Source: an uncultured Flavobacteriaceae bacterium (GTDB lineage: Bacteria > Bacteroidota > Bacteroidia > Flavobacteriales > Flavobacteriaceae). Taken from it: a DNA stretch of 64,000 nucleotides. The position numbers and the translations under genes were made by a program. The DNA lies in contig CANMSA010000006.1 of the NCBI GenBank assembly GCA_947500385.1, forward strand, positions 124,001 to 188,000, in the 5' to 3' direction. This document shows, piece after piece, positions 53,827 through 62,574 of the stretch. The notes under the pieces are model-generated. The model saw only the letters and a list, made by a program, of their open reading frames with translations, did no database searches and was not told the DNA's origin. The stretch's first letter is position 1. Every line of letters begins with the position of its first letter.

Positions 53827-55911
53827 ATGAAAAAACAACTTCTATATCGTGTGCTCCTTCTTTTGATTATTGTCAACGGATTCGGTTGTTCCCAATCACC
53901 TTCTTATGATCTGGCAATCGAAAACGTATCGGTATTCAATAGTAAGGATAAAACAGTTTCGAAAAACAGGACCGTATTGATCAGTGGTGATACCATTGCT
54001 GCGATTCTGGCGAATACCGACGTATATAAGGCAAAAGAAACCATTGATGGGGAGGAACGCCTTTTGACTCCAGGGTTCATAGATACGCATACCCATTTGA
54101 TCGGAAACTACGGGGCAGATGCCGACAATCCGGAAACCTACTTGGAAGATTCGGGTATTCAAATGCTTCGCGAACTAAGTGCGCATCATTACATGGCCCA
54201 CGGGGTTACCACGATTATTGATATGGGGCAACCTGAAACGTGGATGGAGCATACCTTGGCTTGGCAAAAGAATCCTGCCCCGGAATACCCCACTGTTTTT
54301 ATTTGTGGGGGGTCTATGGTTTCCGATGAAGATCGGTGGCAGCCTGCCCATCATATCGAGGTGAAAAACCCGGAGGACGCCCGGAAAAAAGTTCGGGAAT
54401 ATGCCGAGATGGGATTAAAATACATGAAACTCTATCGAAAACTACAAAAACCGGATTATGAGGCTATGGTCGACGAGGCCGACAAGCAAGGAATCTTGAT
54501 CAATACCCATGTAGACAATAATGTAGTCACCATTCAAGAAGCCATGGATTATGGCGTTCGAAATTTTGAACATTTTTTTACGGTTACTCCCAGTATTCTC
54601 TCCTATGACACCCATTGGCCCTTAATGAACAAAGCATATGATATTCGCATGAACGCAAGTATCGATGAGTTTACTGCGCATATGGTGTTCTTCTTCAAAT
54701 ACATTAAAGAAAACCCCGAATTTGATACCAAGTTAAGAGCCTTATTTGACGATATGGCCGAAAGAGAGGCAAATTTGAGCACCGCCCTTAATGTGTTGGC
54801 GTCCGCTGCCCAAAAAACAGATTTCTTTACTTCTTTTGAATACTATCCCATGCGAAAGAAACCCAATCTGAATTATTCGGCCACACAGCAACAAGCATTG
54901 AACGAAGCCTACCAAGCTATGATGAGCTATATAAAACTGGCACATGAAAAAGGGGTTAAACTTCGTATTGGTACCGACTGCCGCTTTGGGGGACGTTCGT
55001 TACTGTCGGAAATGATGCTCTTGTTCCAGGCGGGAATCCCCATGAACGAGGTCTTGCAGATCGCGACCTTGAACGGCTATGAGTCAATGCGCCTAGACAA
55101 GCACCGGGGCAGCATTGAGATAGGTAAAAAGGCCGATTTGGTCCTATTTGATAAAAACCCTTTTGACGACTACAACAATATCTTATCCGATAAGACAATT
55201 ATAAAAGATGGACGGGTATTTCATTTGAAAAAATCCCTCGGCCATGAATTGAAAGAAGTTCTTGCCTTTGAAGGTGTAAAGGCCGGTATGAATTGGTTCG
55301 AAGAAAACAAAACAAATCCTGATTTTGGTCCTATGGTGAGGAGTGAGTTAAAAAATACGGTCAAGGAATTGATCGGCGGTGGTAAGCCAGATGAAGCGAT
55401 AGCCGCCCATGGGCTTTATTCAAAACTGTTTCCGGAAAGTAAGATCAACATAAATGGTACTGTTATTACCAATACCATGTATGCGATGCTAAGAGAAGGG
55501 AAGGAAGCAAAGGCCAAGCATTTTTATCATTTTGCTAGCCAAAATTTCCCCAATACGGAGAAGTTTATGGGACTGCATCTCTTGATTACGATGATGGAAA
55601 AGGATATTCCCAGTGTGGAACGGGAATTTGATCAACAACGTTCCAATGCACTTTATACCCTGGACGAGAATGAACTGAACGGTGTGGGCTATCTGTTGCT
55701 GCAACAAGAAAAATTAGAAGAGGCCATTACGATCTTCAAGATAAACGTACGGGCATTCCCCGATTCATGGAATACCTATGATAGCTTGGGAGAGGCATAT
55801 CTAACAGCGGGTGACAAGTCTATGGCAATCAAAAACTATCGCGAATCTGTTCGCTTAAATCCAGAAAACAAATACGGGATTGAGGCCTTAAAAAAACTGG
55901 GGGTCGAGTAA
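53827..55911 (+). CDS. Exported amidohydrolase fused to C-terminal TPR domain
   Basis: A 694-residue protein. The N-terminus ends at GFGCSQ, a possible but non-canonical lipobox with Cys21. Residues 25-475 are an imidazolonepropionase/prolidase-like amidohydrolase: TPGFIDTHTH (His88, His90), MKLYRKL, NTHVDNN, FEHFF and GTDCRFGG (catalytic Asp). Residues 475-694 are helical and end in TPR repeats (FPDSWNTYDSLGEAYLTAGD, NYRESVRLNPENKYG). Length is about 200 above a plain amidohydrolase. The same TPR tail occurs in the class C beta-lactamase-like protein at 60580. Confidence 0.85.
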   Translation: MKKQLLYRVLLLLIIVNGFGCSQSPSYDLAIENVSVFNSKDKTVSKNRTVLISGDTIAAILANTDVYKAKETIDGEERLLTPGFIDTHTHLIGNYGADADNPETYLEDSGIQMLRELSAHHYMAHGVTTIIDMGQPETWMEHTLAWQKNPAPEYPTVFICGGSMVSDEDRWQPAHHIEVKNPEDARKKVREYAEMGLKYMKLYRKLQKPDYEAMVDEADKQGILINTHVDNNVVTIQEAMDYGVRNFEHFFTVTPSILSYDTHWPLMNKAYDIRMNASIDEFTAHMVFFFKYIKENPEFDTKLRALFDDMAEREANLSTALNVLASAAQKTDFFTSFEYYPMRKKPNLNYSATQQQALNEAYQAMMSYIKLAHEKGVKLRIGTDCRFGGRSLLSEMMLLFQAGIPMNEVLQIATLNGYESMRLDKHRGSIEIGKKADLVLFDKNPFDDYNNILSDKTIIKDGRVFHLKKSLGHELKEVLAFEGVKAGMNWFEENKTNPDFGPMVRSELKNTVKELIGGGKPDEAIAAHGLYSKLFPESKININGTVITNTMYAMLREGKEAKAKHFYHFASQNFPNTEKFMGLHLLITMMEKDIPSVEREFDQQRSNALYTLDENELNGVGYLLLQQEKLEEAITIFKINVRAFPDSWNTYDSLGEAYLTAGDKSMAIKNYRESVRLNPENKYGIEALKKLGVE

Positions 55912-56022
55912 TAAAGAATGCAGTTTGTTTACCTAAAAACTCATTTTAAAAAAAGAAACGCTTTTTTTACGTTGTTTTTTACAGCTTTTACAACATACAT
56001 TCCCCTTCTGCCAACAAGACAC

Positions 56023-56053
56023 TTGCCGTAAAACGCTACCTCAGCTACGTTTG
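56023..56053 (+). promoter_or_regulatory. Promoter of the NTF2/DOMON/LytS/LytTR operon
   Basis: TTG at 56023-56025 and an exact -7 box TACGTTTG at 56046-56053, 20 bases apart. Transcription should begin near 56060, about 18 bases before the ATG at 56078. Confidence 0.55.
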
Positions 56054-56077
56054 TCAAAACTTTTAAAATAAATAGTG

Positions 56078-56509
56078 ATGACAAAAAAAAGGATTATGGG
56101 ATTCTTATTGTGTACCGTTTTTACGGGAGTGATGTTCGGGCAAAGTGCAAAGGATGACATCAAAAAAGTAGCGGCGCAATTCATAGAAGGAGCCGATCTT
56201 CAGAAAGGAGACATGCTTGAGCAGGTCTTGGAACCCAATTCGCAGCAATATGTAGTGATGAAAGGAAAGTTTAGCACCTTCTCTGCAAAACAGTATGTGG
56301 AAATGGTCAATGCAAAAAAATTGGGAGGGAAACCTCGAAAGATTACCTACAGACATGCAGAAGTGTTAGGGGATAATATCGCAGTGGTGGTATTGAATGC
56401 GGTAAGTTCCGAGTATAACTTCCTATACCAATTGTCGCTAGCCAAGGCAGACGACAATAAGTGGCAAATAGTAGGTATTACAGGGGATATTAAGGGGGCG
56501 CATGAATAA
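56078..56509 (+). CDS. Exported NTF2-like (lumazine-binding-like) protein
   Basis: A 143-residue protein with a signal peptide (MTKKRIMGFLLCTVFTGVMFGQ). An NTF2-like cone follows: helix DDIKKVAAQFIEGADLQKGD, then strands ITYRHAEVLGDNIAVVVLNAV and YQLSLAKADDNKWQIVGI. Resembles the putative lumazine-binding family of Bacteroidota. ATG 56078 is preferred over the GTG three bases earlier. Its end overlaps the DOMON gene by eight bases. A likely small-ligand binder rather than an enzyme. Confidence 0.78.
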   Translation: MTKKRIMGFLLCTVFTGVMFGQSAKDDIKKVAAQFIEGADLQKGDMLEQVLEPNSQQYVVMKGKFSTFSAKQYVEMVNAKKLGGKPRKITYRHAEVLGDNIAVVVLNAVSSEYNFLYQLSLAKADDNKWQIVGITGDIKGAHE

Positions 56510-57005
56510 AGCAGTGTTTGGTACGGCCCTCTGCATCCTATTTTTAGGGAGAGGGCTTCAGGCCCAGCAGAAAACCGTTTCAGGAATTGATTTTGAGTGT
56601 AAAATTCAAGAAACCGAGGTGTTGATTACCGTAAAAGCCCCGACCACCGGCTGGGTAGGTGTGGGATTCAATTCGCAGAATAGTATTGTAGGTAGCGATT
56701 TACGGTTGTTTCATATAATCGATGGAAAATCGGAAGCAACGGATTTGTATGTAAAAGCCGCAGGAGACCCAAGGAAAGACAACACCCTTGGTGGAACTTA
56801 TGACATGACGATCTTGAAAGCACAGGAGACTAAGAAATCTACACTCATACAGTTTTCCATTCCCTTGGATTCGAACGACCCATATGATTTTAAACATGAA
56901 CCGGGAAAAGCCTTTTGGCTTATCTTGGCATATTCGGTATCTGACGATTTTGAGCATCACTCCCGAGTGCGAAAGCATATACCTTTTACTATTGGTGGCG
57001 AATAG
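56502..57005 (+). CDS. Exported DOMON-domain protein
   Basis: A 167-residue protein: signal peptide (MNKAVFGTALCILFLGRGLQAQ) and one DOMON domain (residues 25-165; FECKIQETEVLITVKAPTTGWVGVGF, SDLRLFHIID, IQFSIPLDSND, FWLILAYS, HHSRVRKHIPF). DOMON domains bind heme or sugars. The Met/His axial pair is not evident beyond the late His pair. It overlaps the NTF2-like gene by eight bases and precedes the LytS kinase by 33, so it may provide an extracytoplasmic ligand signal to that pathway. Confidence 0.82.
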   Translation: MNKAVFGTALCILFLGRGLQAQQKTVSGIDFECKIQETEVLITVKAPTTGWVGVGFNSQNSIVGSDLRLFHIIDGKSEATDLYVKAAGDPRKDNTLGGTYDMTILKAQETKKSTLIQFSIPLDSNDPYDFKHEPGKAFWLILAYSVSDDFEHHSRVRKHIPFTIGGE

Positions 57006-57038
57006 GGGGTGCCCATCAATTTGTATCTTTGGAAGAGG

Positions 57039-58118
57039 ATGGTGCATACATTGAAAAATAGAATTACCGTTAGTTTGATATGGCTTGTGGCGGCCTTGTT
57101 TACCAGTACGCAACTATATCTAAAGACCTTGGATGCAAACGGAACCGAATCTTGGTGGAAACTTTTCGCCATTCAACTCTTGATTTGGAGTATTTGGGGG
57201 GCTTTGAGTCCGCTCATCTTCTGGCTGGGAAAAAAATTCCGAATAGACAAGCAGACCTATTACAAAGGACTGGCCATCCACCTGATATTGGCGGTTTGTA
57301 TCGTACTGTTATACCTCGCTTTGTATTCCCTTGTCTGGAATTATGCGGGTATAGGCTTTATGAACAAGAACTCTTTTCTTTTGTATTTCAAAGTGTTCTT
57401 CCTGAACCTTTTTCATTGGCATTTCTTTATTTACATGGCAATCATCGGTGCGGCCCACGCCTTTGCGTATCAGAAAGAATTAAAAGTGCGCGAAAATGCC
57501 GCTATTGCACTTGAAAAAGAGTTGGTGCTTAGCGAACTCAATACTTTAAAAGCACAACTTTCCCCTCACTTTTTATTCAATACGATCAACAATGTGGTAA
57601 GTACCATAGAGCAAGGAAAGAACAAGGTGGCAGCCGGGATGTTGGTACGGTTGGGCGATTTTTTACGGATCAGTTTGGAGGAGTCAAAACACAGACTCAT
57701 ACCTTTGAAAAAAGAGTTTGACTATCTGCAAAAATATTTAGAGATCGAACAATTCAGAAATAAAACACTGGACGTTAGGGTTCATTTAGATGCATCTCTT
57801 GAAGACATACAAGTTCCTAGTTTTATGCTACAACCCATCGTCGAGAATGCTATAAAGCATGGTATCTCAAAGGTAGAGGCCGCAAAAAACCTTGAAATCG
57901 GAGCTGAACGGAATGGCGTAAATCTAAAAATCTGGGTGTACAACGACGGTCCCGCCTTAAAGAAAACGAACGGTATTTCCAAGGGAATCGGCCTTGCGAA
58001 TACCCGTAAAAGACTCATGAAACTATATGGAAAAAAGGCTATGCTAGAGTTATTTTCGGTAAATTCCGGTGTGCTGGTGGAGTTGCGTATTCCAATAATG
58101 AAAACAAATGAAATATAG
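57039..58118 (+). CDS. LytS-type sensor histidine kinase (His_kinase family)
   Basis: From ATG 57039 a 359-residue kinase (GTG 57009 would add ten residues). Four transmembrane helices span about residues 8-145 (ITVSLIWLVAALFTS, LLIWSIWGALSPLIFWL, LILAVCIVLLYLALYSL, FHWHFFIYMAIIGAAHAF). A coiled coil leads into the H-box AQLSPHFLFNTINNV. The HATPase end has MLQPIVENAIKHG and GIGLANTRKRL. It overlaps the response regulator by 11 bases; a cognate pair. Confidence 0.92.
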   Translation: MVHTLKNRITVSLIWLVAALFTSTQLYLKTLDANGTESWWKLFAIQLLIWSIWGALSPLIFWLGKKFRIDKQTYYKGLAIHLILAVCIVLLYLALYSLVWNYAGIGFMNKNSFLLYFKVFFLNLFHWHFFIYMAIIGAAHAFAYQKELKVRENAAIALEKELVLSELNTLKAQLSPHFLFNTINNVVSTIEQGKNKVAAGMLVRLGDFLRISLEESKHRLIPLKKEFDYLQKYLEIEQFRNKTLDVRVHLDASLEDIQVPSFMLQPIVENAIKHGISKVEAAKNLEIGAERNGVNLKIWVYNDGPALKKTNGISKGIGLANTRKRLMKLYGKKAMLELFSVNSGVLVELRIPIMKTNEI

Positions 58119-58884
58119 TACGGTAATAGTAGATGATGAAGCGGAAGCTCGAACGCTTTTGTCTCTCTATGTGAGTAAGAATCCACAGCTCAGGCTGAGT
58201 GGTAGCTGTAAAAATGGGAAAGAGGCACTTACGGTAATTCGAAACGAACGGCCCGACATTGTTTTTATGGATATCAATATGCCCGAGATGAGCGGTCTAC
58301 AGGTCTTGGAGCGCTGCAAGGACGTGCCTACCTACTTTATTTTGGTAACTGCATATGATCAATACGCGCTAACGGCATTTGAGAAAAACGCAATCGATTA
58401 TGTGCTTAAACCCTATACCGAAGAACGGATTTTCGATGCCGTTGCCAAGGCGATAACAATCCTTCAAAAAGATCAGTTGGCAGAAATGGGCTTGCGCTAT
58501 GAACAACTGTTGGCTGCCTTTGCACAAGAAACAAAAGAGAAAGAAACCAAAAATTACCTGCAAAGAATTGCGGTGAAATCTATTGGAAAAACCTTGTTTG
58601 TCGATGTTCATGAAGTTTTTTATATTCTGGCTGCCGATCAATATGTGGAGGTAATCACCCTGGATAAGAAGTACACCGTACGCGAGTCTATGGATTATTT
58701 GGAAGAGGTCCTGGATCCTCGTTTGTTTTTCCGCACGCAACGTTCCGTCATTGTGAATATGACCCAGGTAAAAGGGATGGAGGTAGTGGACAAAAACAGT
58801 AGTTTGGTACTCTTAAAAAACAATGTAAAGGTAAAGTTGTCCAACCTGCGGAAAACGGCTTTTCGAAAGGCAATGAATACCTAG
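58108..58884 (+). CDS. LytTR-family response regulator
   Basis: A 258-residue regulator. Receiver domain 1-120 with Asp10/Glu11 acidic pocket, phospho-acceptor Asp55 in IVFMDINMPEMSG, Thr near VTAYD and Lys in LKPY. LytTR DNA-binding domain about 155-255 (IAVKSIGKTLFVDVHEVFYI, FRTQRSVIVNMTQVKGMEVV). LytTR binds paired imperfect direct repeats. It is the last gene of the operon beginning at 56078. Confidence 0.93.
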   Translation: MKYSTVIVDDEAEARTLLSLYVSKNPQLRLSGSCKNGKEALTVIRNERPDIVFMDINMPEMSGLQVLERCKDVPTYFILVTAYDQYALTAFEKNAIDYVLKPYTEERIFDAVAKAITILQKDQLAEMGLRYEQLLAAFAQETKEKETKNYLQRIAVKSIGKTLFVDVHEVFYILAADQYVEVITLDKKYTVRESMDYLEEVLDPRLFFRTQRSVIVNMTQVKGMEVVDKNSSLVLLKNNVKVKLSNLRKTAFRKAMNT

Positions 58885-59006
58885 TAGTCGCTCCTTTCGG
58901 AATACATATGACAAATGGGTTCGTTCATATTTGACCTACTTGATTTTGTATAGAAGCTGCCCGTAATTGTTGGGATTTAATATTTTGGAATTATCTTTAA
59001 GCTCCT

Positions 59007-60044
59007 ATGAATGTTGAAAGCCAACTCTTGTTCTTGTTTAGTGCAATAGGCGCGTTGAATGGTTTTTTGCTAAGTGTATACTTTGCATTTTTCACCAAGA
59101 GTAAAGGGGTGTCCAAGTATTTCTTAGCAGCGCTTTTGCTAGTGGTAAGTGTACGCATTTTGAAATCCGTGTTCTTTTTTTTCAATCCGGGACTTTCACA
59201 ATTTTTTATTCAGATAGGACTTTCTGCCTTGGTTTTGATAGGCCCGTTTTTGTTTTTATACGTAAAAGCCATGCAGCAGAAGGAGAATCTTAAAGGGTGG
59301 CCATTCCATATCGTCCCAGTACTTCTTCTGATTACCGTTTTAGGGATCGTATACCCTTACGTGGAGTACAGGCCGTTATGGAGAACCTATATTATCACAG
59401 GAATCTACCTTTTTTGGTTGGTTTACATGATATTCACCACTGTGCTGTTAAAAGATTTGTTCCGAAAATTGTTTTCTAGAAACCATGGCTTACATACCAC
59501 TGAAATATGGACTCTAAGCGTATTTGTGGGTATCTTTTTAATCTGGCTTGGGTATCGTATTGGTTCGTATACCTCCTATATCGTCGGCGCTTTATCATTC
59601 TCTTTTATTTTCTTTCTACTGATATTGTTCTGGGTTTTCAAAAGGGCCAACAAACCCCTTTTTTTTGAAGAAATGCCCAAGTACGGCAGTAAGAAAATAG
59701 CAGTGGGCGAAGCAAAAGAGTTCGGTGCTAAATTGGCAAGAATACTTGTCAAGGAAGAATCTTTTAAAAAGGCAAACCTCCGGTTGCCCGAAGTTGCGAA
59801 AGCCCTAGATGTTTCTCCACATTATTTGTCCCAGTATTTAAACGACAATCTGGGGAAAAGTTTTTCCGCCTATATTAATGAATATCGTGTGGAGGCTGCA
59901 AAAACAATGTTGAAGACCGCCGATTATTTTACTACCGAAGCTATCGGAAAGGAGTGCGGCTTTAATTCCAATACTACATTTTACGCCGCCTTTAAGGAGG
60001 TTACGGGGATGACTCCGGCCAAATTCAGAAAAAGAAAAGCGTAA
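59007..60044 (+). CDS. Membrane AraC-family regulator (N-terminal 7TM, C-terminal HTH)
   Basis: A 345-residue one-component regulator. Seven hydrophobic helices fill residues 5-215 (LFLFSAIGALNGFLLSVYFAF ... YIVGALSFSFIFFLLILFWV). The AraC DNA-binding domain covers about 240-343 (RLPEVAKALDVSPHYLSQYL, SAYINEYRVEAAKTML, IGKECGFNSNTTFYAAFKEV, MTPAKFRKRK). It would sense a membrane or periplasmic signal directly. It lies between the LytTR operon and a second NTF2-like gene. Confidence 0.9.
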   Translation: MNVESQLLFLFSAIGALNGFLLSVYFAFFTKSKGVSKYFLAALLLVVSVRILKSVFFFFNPGLSQFFIQIGLSALVLIGPFLFLYVKAMQQKENLKGWPFHIVPVLLLITVLGIVYPYVEYRPLWRTYIITGIYLFWLVYMIFTTVLLKDLFRKLFSRNHGLHTTEIWTLSVFVGIFLIWLGYRIGSYTSYIVGALSFSFIFFLLILFWVFKRANKPLFFEEMPKYGSKKIAVGEAKEFGAKLARILVKEESFKKANLRLPEVAKALDVSPHYLSQYLNDNLGKSFSAYINEYRVEAAKTMLKTADYFTTEAIGKECGFNSNTTFYAAFKEVTGMTPAKFRKRKA

Positions 60045-60144
60045 TATTCTTCAACATTATAATTCTGTAGCTCTTTAAGCCTTTTTTTTCAGACTGCTTT
60101 TTTATTGCGTCGTACTATTGTGTAGTAATTTAAATACGATACAG

Positions 60145-60564
60145 ATGAGCAAAGTAGTAAGCAGTTTCTTGATGTGTTTGATGGTTGGAATGACGATTTA
60201 CGCCCAAGAAACAGATGAAAAATTGGTAAAACAAACCGTTTCATACTATTTAGAAGGCGGAACAAACAATGATTATGAAACCTTAAAAAAAGCCTTTCAC
60301 CCTAATGCGAGTATGAAGTTTATTCGGGGGGGAGAATACCAAGAGGTCAATGCCCTTGCCTTTTTCAAGAAGGGGATGAAACCAGGACCAAAACAAGAAA
60401 GGCAAACCCGAATCATCTCAGTAGATGTCATGGGGCATGCCGCTAATGCAAAATTGGAAATAGAGTACGCCACCTTTATGTTTATAGATTATATGAACTT
60501 ACTTAAAGTGGATGGGGAGTGGAAAGTTGTCAGTAAGATATTTTATCGAAAACCAAAAGGATAA
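60145..60564 (+). CDS. Exported NTF2-like (lumazine-binding-like) protein, second copy
   Basis: From ATG 60145 (MSKVVSSFLMCLMVGMTIYAQ, signal peptide) 139 residues; an in-frame GTG/TTG start further upstream would break the signal peptide. NTF2 pattern: TDEKLVKQTVSYYLEGGTNN, KKAFHPNASMKFIRGGEYQEV, AKLEIEYATFMFIDYMNLLK, WKVVSKIFYRKPKG. It resembles the Cif/lumazine-binding family more closely than the copy at 56078. Co-directional with the serine hydrolase 15 bases downstream. Confidence 0.8.
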   Translation: MSKVVSSFLMCLMVGMTIYAQETDEKLVKQTVSYYLEGGTNNDYETLKKAFHPNASMKFIRGGEYQEVNALAFFKKGMKPGPKQERQTRIISVDVMGHAANAKLEIEYATFMFIDYMNLLKVDGEWKVVSKIFYRKPKG

Positions 60565-60579
60565 ACTTTTTTCATTGCT

Positions 60580-62358
60580 ATGAAGATGAAAGATTCATTT
60601 AGAACTTTTTACGGCTATAAAACATTGTTATTGTTCTTTTTAATAAGTGTTACCTTAACTTTTGGTCAAAAAAAGGATACCAAAGAGAATACTCGGGAGA
60701 TGAACCAGCTGTTGGGCTCTTTTTTTGATACCGCACCCTTGGGTGGTGTCGCTTTAATGTCGATACAAGGTGAAGTGGTTTATAACAAAGCGTTTGGTAA
60801 TAGCACGCTAAATGATGATCAGTTGTTGACGCCATCACACCGGTTTAGAATCGCCTCTAACACCAAGCAGTTTACGGCCTGCGCCATTCTCAAACTGGCT
60901 GCGTCTGGTAAATTGTCCTTATCGGACGATATAACCAAATATGTGAAGAATTATCCCACTGAGGGGAATGTTATTACGATTGAAAACCTTCTTACCCACA
61001 CTTCGGGTATCGCCGATTTCACATCAGCCGAAGGTTTTTCTGAAATGGAGGCCATTGATTATGAACCAGAGGCATTTATAGAGGTATTTAAAGAGTACCC
61101 CAAACTTGATGTGCCCGGGGCGGCCTACCATTATAGCAATGCTGGCTATTTTTTGCTGGGCTATATTATTGAGAAGGTTACGGGGCGATCATACGGGGAT
61201 TATTTGGAAAATACCTTTTTTAAACCGCTAGGAATGACAGATACCTATGTGGATTACCCCAGTAGAAGTTCAAGCTTTTCAACAACCGGTTTTGTGCAAC
61301 AGGGCCCAGACCTATATGTGCCTAGCAAGCATATTAGTATGAGTATTCCCTATGCGGCAGGCGCATTGGTCTCAACGGTTGAAGATATTCATTGCTGGTA
61401 TAATGCGCTCAAAGAGGGTAGGGTAATTAATTTGGCCGGTCTTCAAAAAGCACATGCCCCTTTTCAGTTAAATGATGGCAGCTATACCCGGTACGGGTAC
61501 GGTTGGGATATTGGAACAGTAACGGGAGAACGAATAATCGCTCATGGGGGGGCTATTTCTGGCTATTACAGTACATTGGTATATGCCCCGGAAGAAGATA
61601 TATTGGCCGTTGTACTGACCAATTGTAATTGGGCCAACCCTGCCTTTTTTGATTTAGCGACCCGTTTAACCGGTATCGCATTGGGTACTACATACTATAA
61701 GGAAGGCCCGACCGAAGATTTAAAGGCATATGAGGCGGTTTATAAGGGCGCGTCCGGTACGATCGTTGTTTCCGTAGAGGGGGGACAGCCATTTTTTATG
61801 GTTGGTGAAGGCCGTAAAAGACGCCTTTACAGCATGGGAAAGGATAGGTTCTATAGCGAAAGTAATTTCACAACACTAACATTCGTAAGAGACACAAATA
61901 AAGAGATTCGTTCCTTGCAGACACAGCGGGCCGTGCAAGAAAACTTTAAGCGTACCGATTACAAACTCCCCCAAAAATCAATCTATTTAGAAATTAGGCA
62001 AGCGGTAATGAACCATACGGTAAAAGGGTTACACCATTACCAGGATTTAAAAACCAACCAACCGGATGTTTATAATTTTGAAAATGAAGGTGAATTGAAC
62101 CGTTTGGGATACGATCTGTTAGCCGTAGATAGAACAGCAGATGCCATTTTGGTATTTAAGACATTGGTAGCTGAATTCCCTGATGCCTACAACCCATATG
62201 ATAGTTTAGGGGAAGCATATTTCAGTAACAACGAACTGCAATTGTCAAAAAAGAACTATGAACGCTCCCTTGCGTTAAATCCGGAAAATGAAAATGCGAA
62301 AGCGATGCTCTCAAGAATCGCTTCACAATTAATGGTCAAAGTCAAGGAAAACAGATAA
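60580..62358 (+). CDS. Exported class C beta-lactamase-fold serine hydrolase with C-terminal TPR
   Basis: A 592-residue protein with signal peptide (FLISVTLTFGQ). The penicillin-binding/beta-lactamase core has SNTK (nucleophile Ser93, Lys96), YSN (Tyr185) and HGG in AHGGAISGYYS. Such proteins are mostly D-Ala peptidases or esterases, not true beta-lactamases. About residues 480-592 are TPR-like (FENEGELNRLGYDLLAVD, FPDAYNPYDSLGEAYFSNNE, NYERSLALNPENENAK). The TPR tail matches the one at 53827. 15 bases after the NTF2-like gene. Confidence 0.9.
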   Translation: MKMKDSFRTFYGYKTLLLFFLISVTLTFGQKKDTKENTREMNQLLGSFFDTAPLGGVALMSIQGEVVYNKAFGNSTLNDDQLLTPSHRFRIASNTKQFTACAILKLAASGKLSLSDDITKYVKNYPTEGNVITIENLLTHTSGIADFTSAEGFSEMEAIDYEPEAFIEVFKEYPKLDVPGAAYHYSNAGYFLLGYIIEKVTGRSYGDYLENTFFKPLGMTDTYVDYPSRSSSFSTTGFVQQGPDLYVPSKHISMSIPYAAGALVSTVEDIHCWYNALKEGRVINLAGLQKAHAPFQLNDGSYTRYGYGWDIGTVTGERIIAHGGAISGYYSTLVYAPEEDILAVVLTNCNWANPAFFDLATRLTGIALGTTYYKEGPTEDLKAYEAVYKGASGTIVVSVEGGQPFFMVGEGRKRRLYSMGKDRFYSESNFTTLTFVRDTNKEIRSLQTQRAVQENFKRTDYKLPQKSIYLEIRQAVMNHTVKGLHHYQDLKTNQPDVYNFENEGELNRLGYDLLAVDRTADAILVFKTLVAEFPDAYNPYDSLGEAYFSNNELQLSKKNYERSLALNPENENAKAMLSRIASQLMVKVKENR

Positions 62359-62504
62359 AGTTCCATATTCTTGTGGCCAATTGAAGATTCTAAACGGTAT
62401 ACGCTGTAAAAGGCAACCGGTATGCTAATCTTTCCGACCCTGCACCGTTTTTAAGTACTTTTTAGTTTCGATGTACAATTCACTACAAAGAACGGCCAAC
62501 TCGT

Positions 62505-62512
62505 TACATTTG
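62505..62512 (+). promoter_or_regulatory. Possible -7 box before the repeat-protein gene
   Basis: TACATTTG is an exact TAnnTTTG match about 63 bases before the ATG at 62575. No TTG stands at the proper -33 position, so support is partial. Confidence 0.35.
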
Positions 62513-62574
62513 ATTTTCTATGTATTGAAATAGCATGCATCTTTGCTTCATCATCAATCAAAAAACGAACAATC

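Noticed and set aside
55948-55968. A7G / CT7 inverted repeat after the amidohydrolase gene
   Set aside because: Stem is only A-T pairs plus one G-C, too weak to call a terminator.
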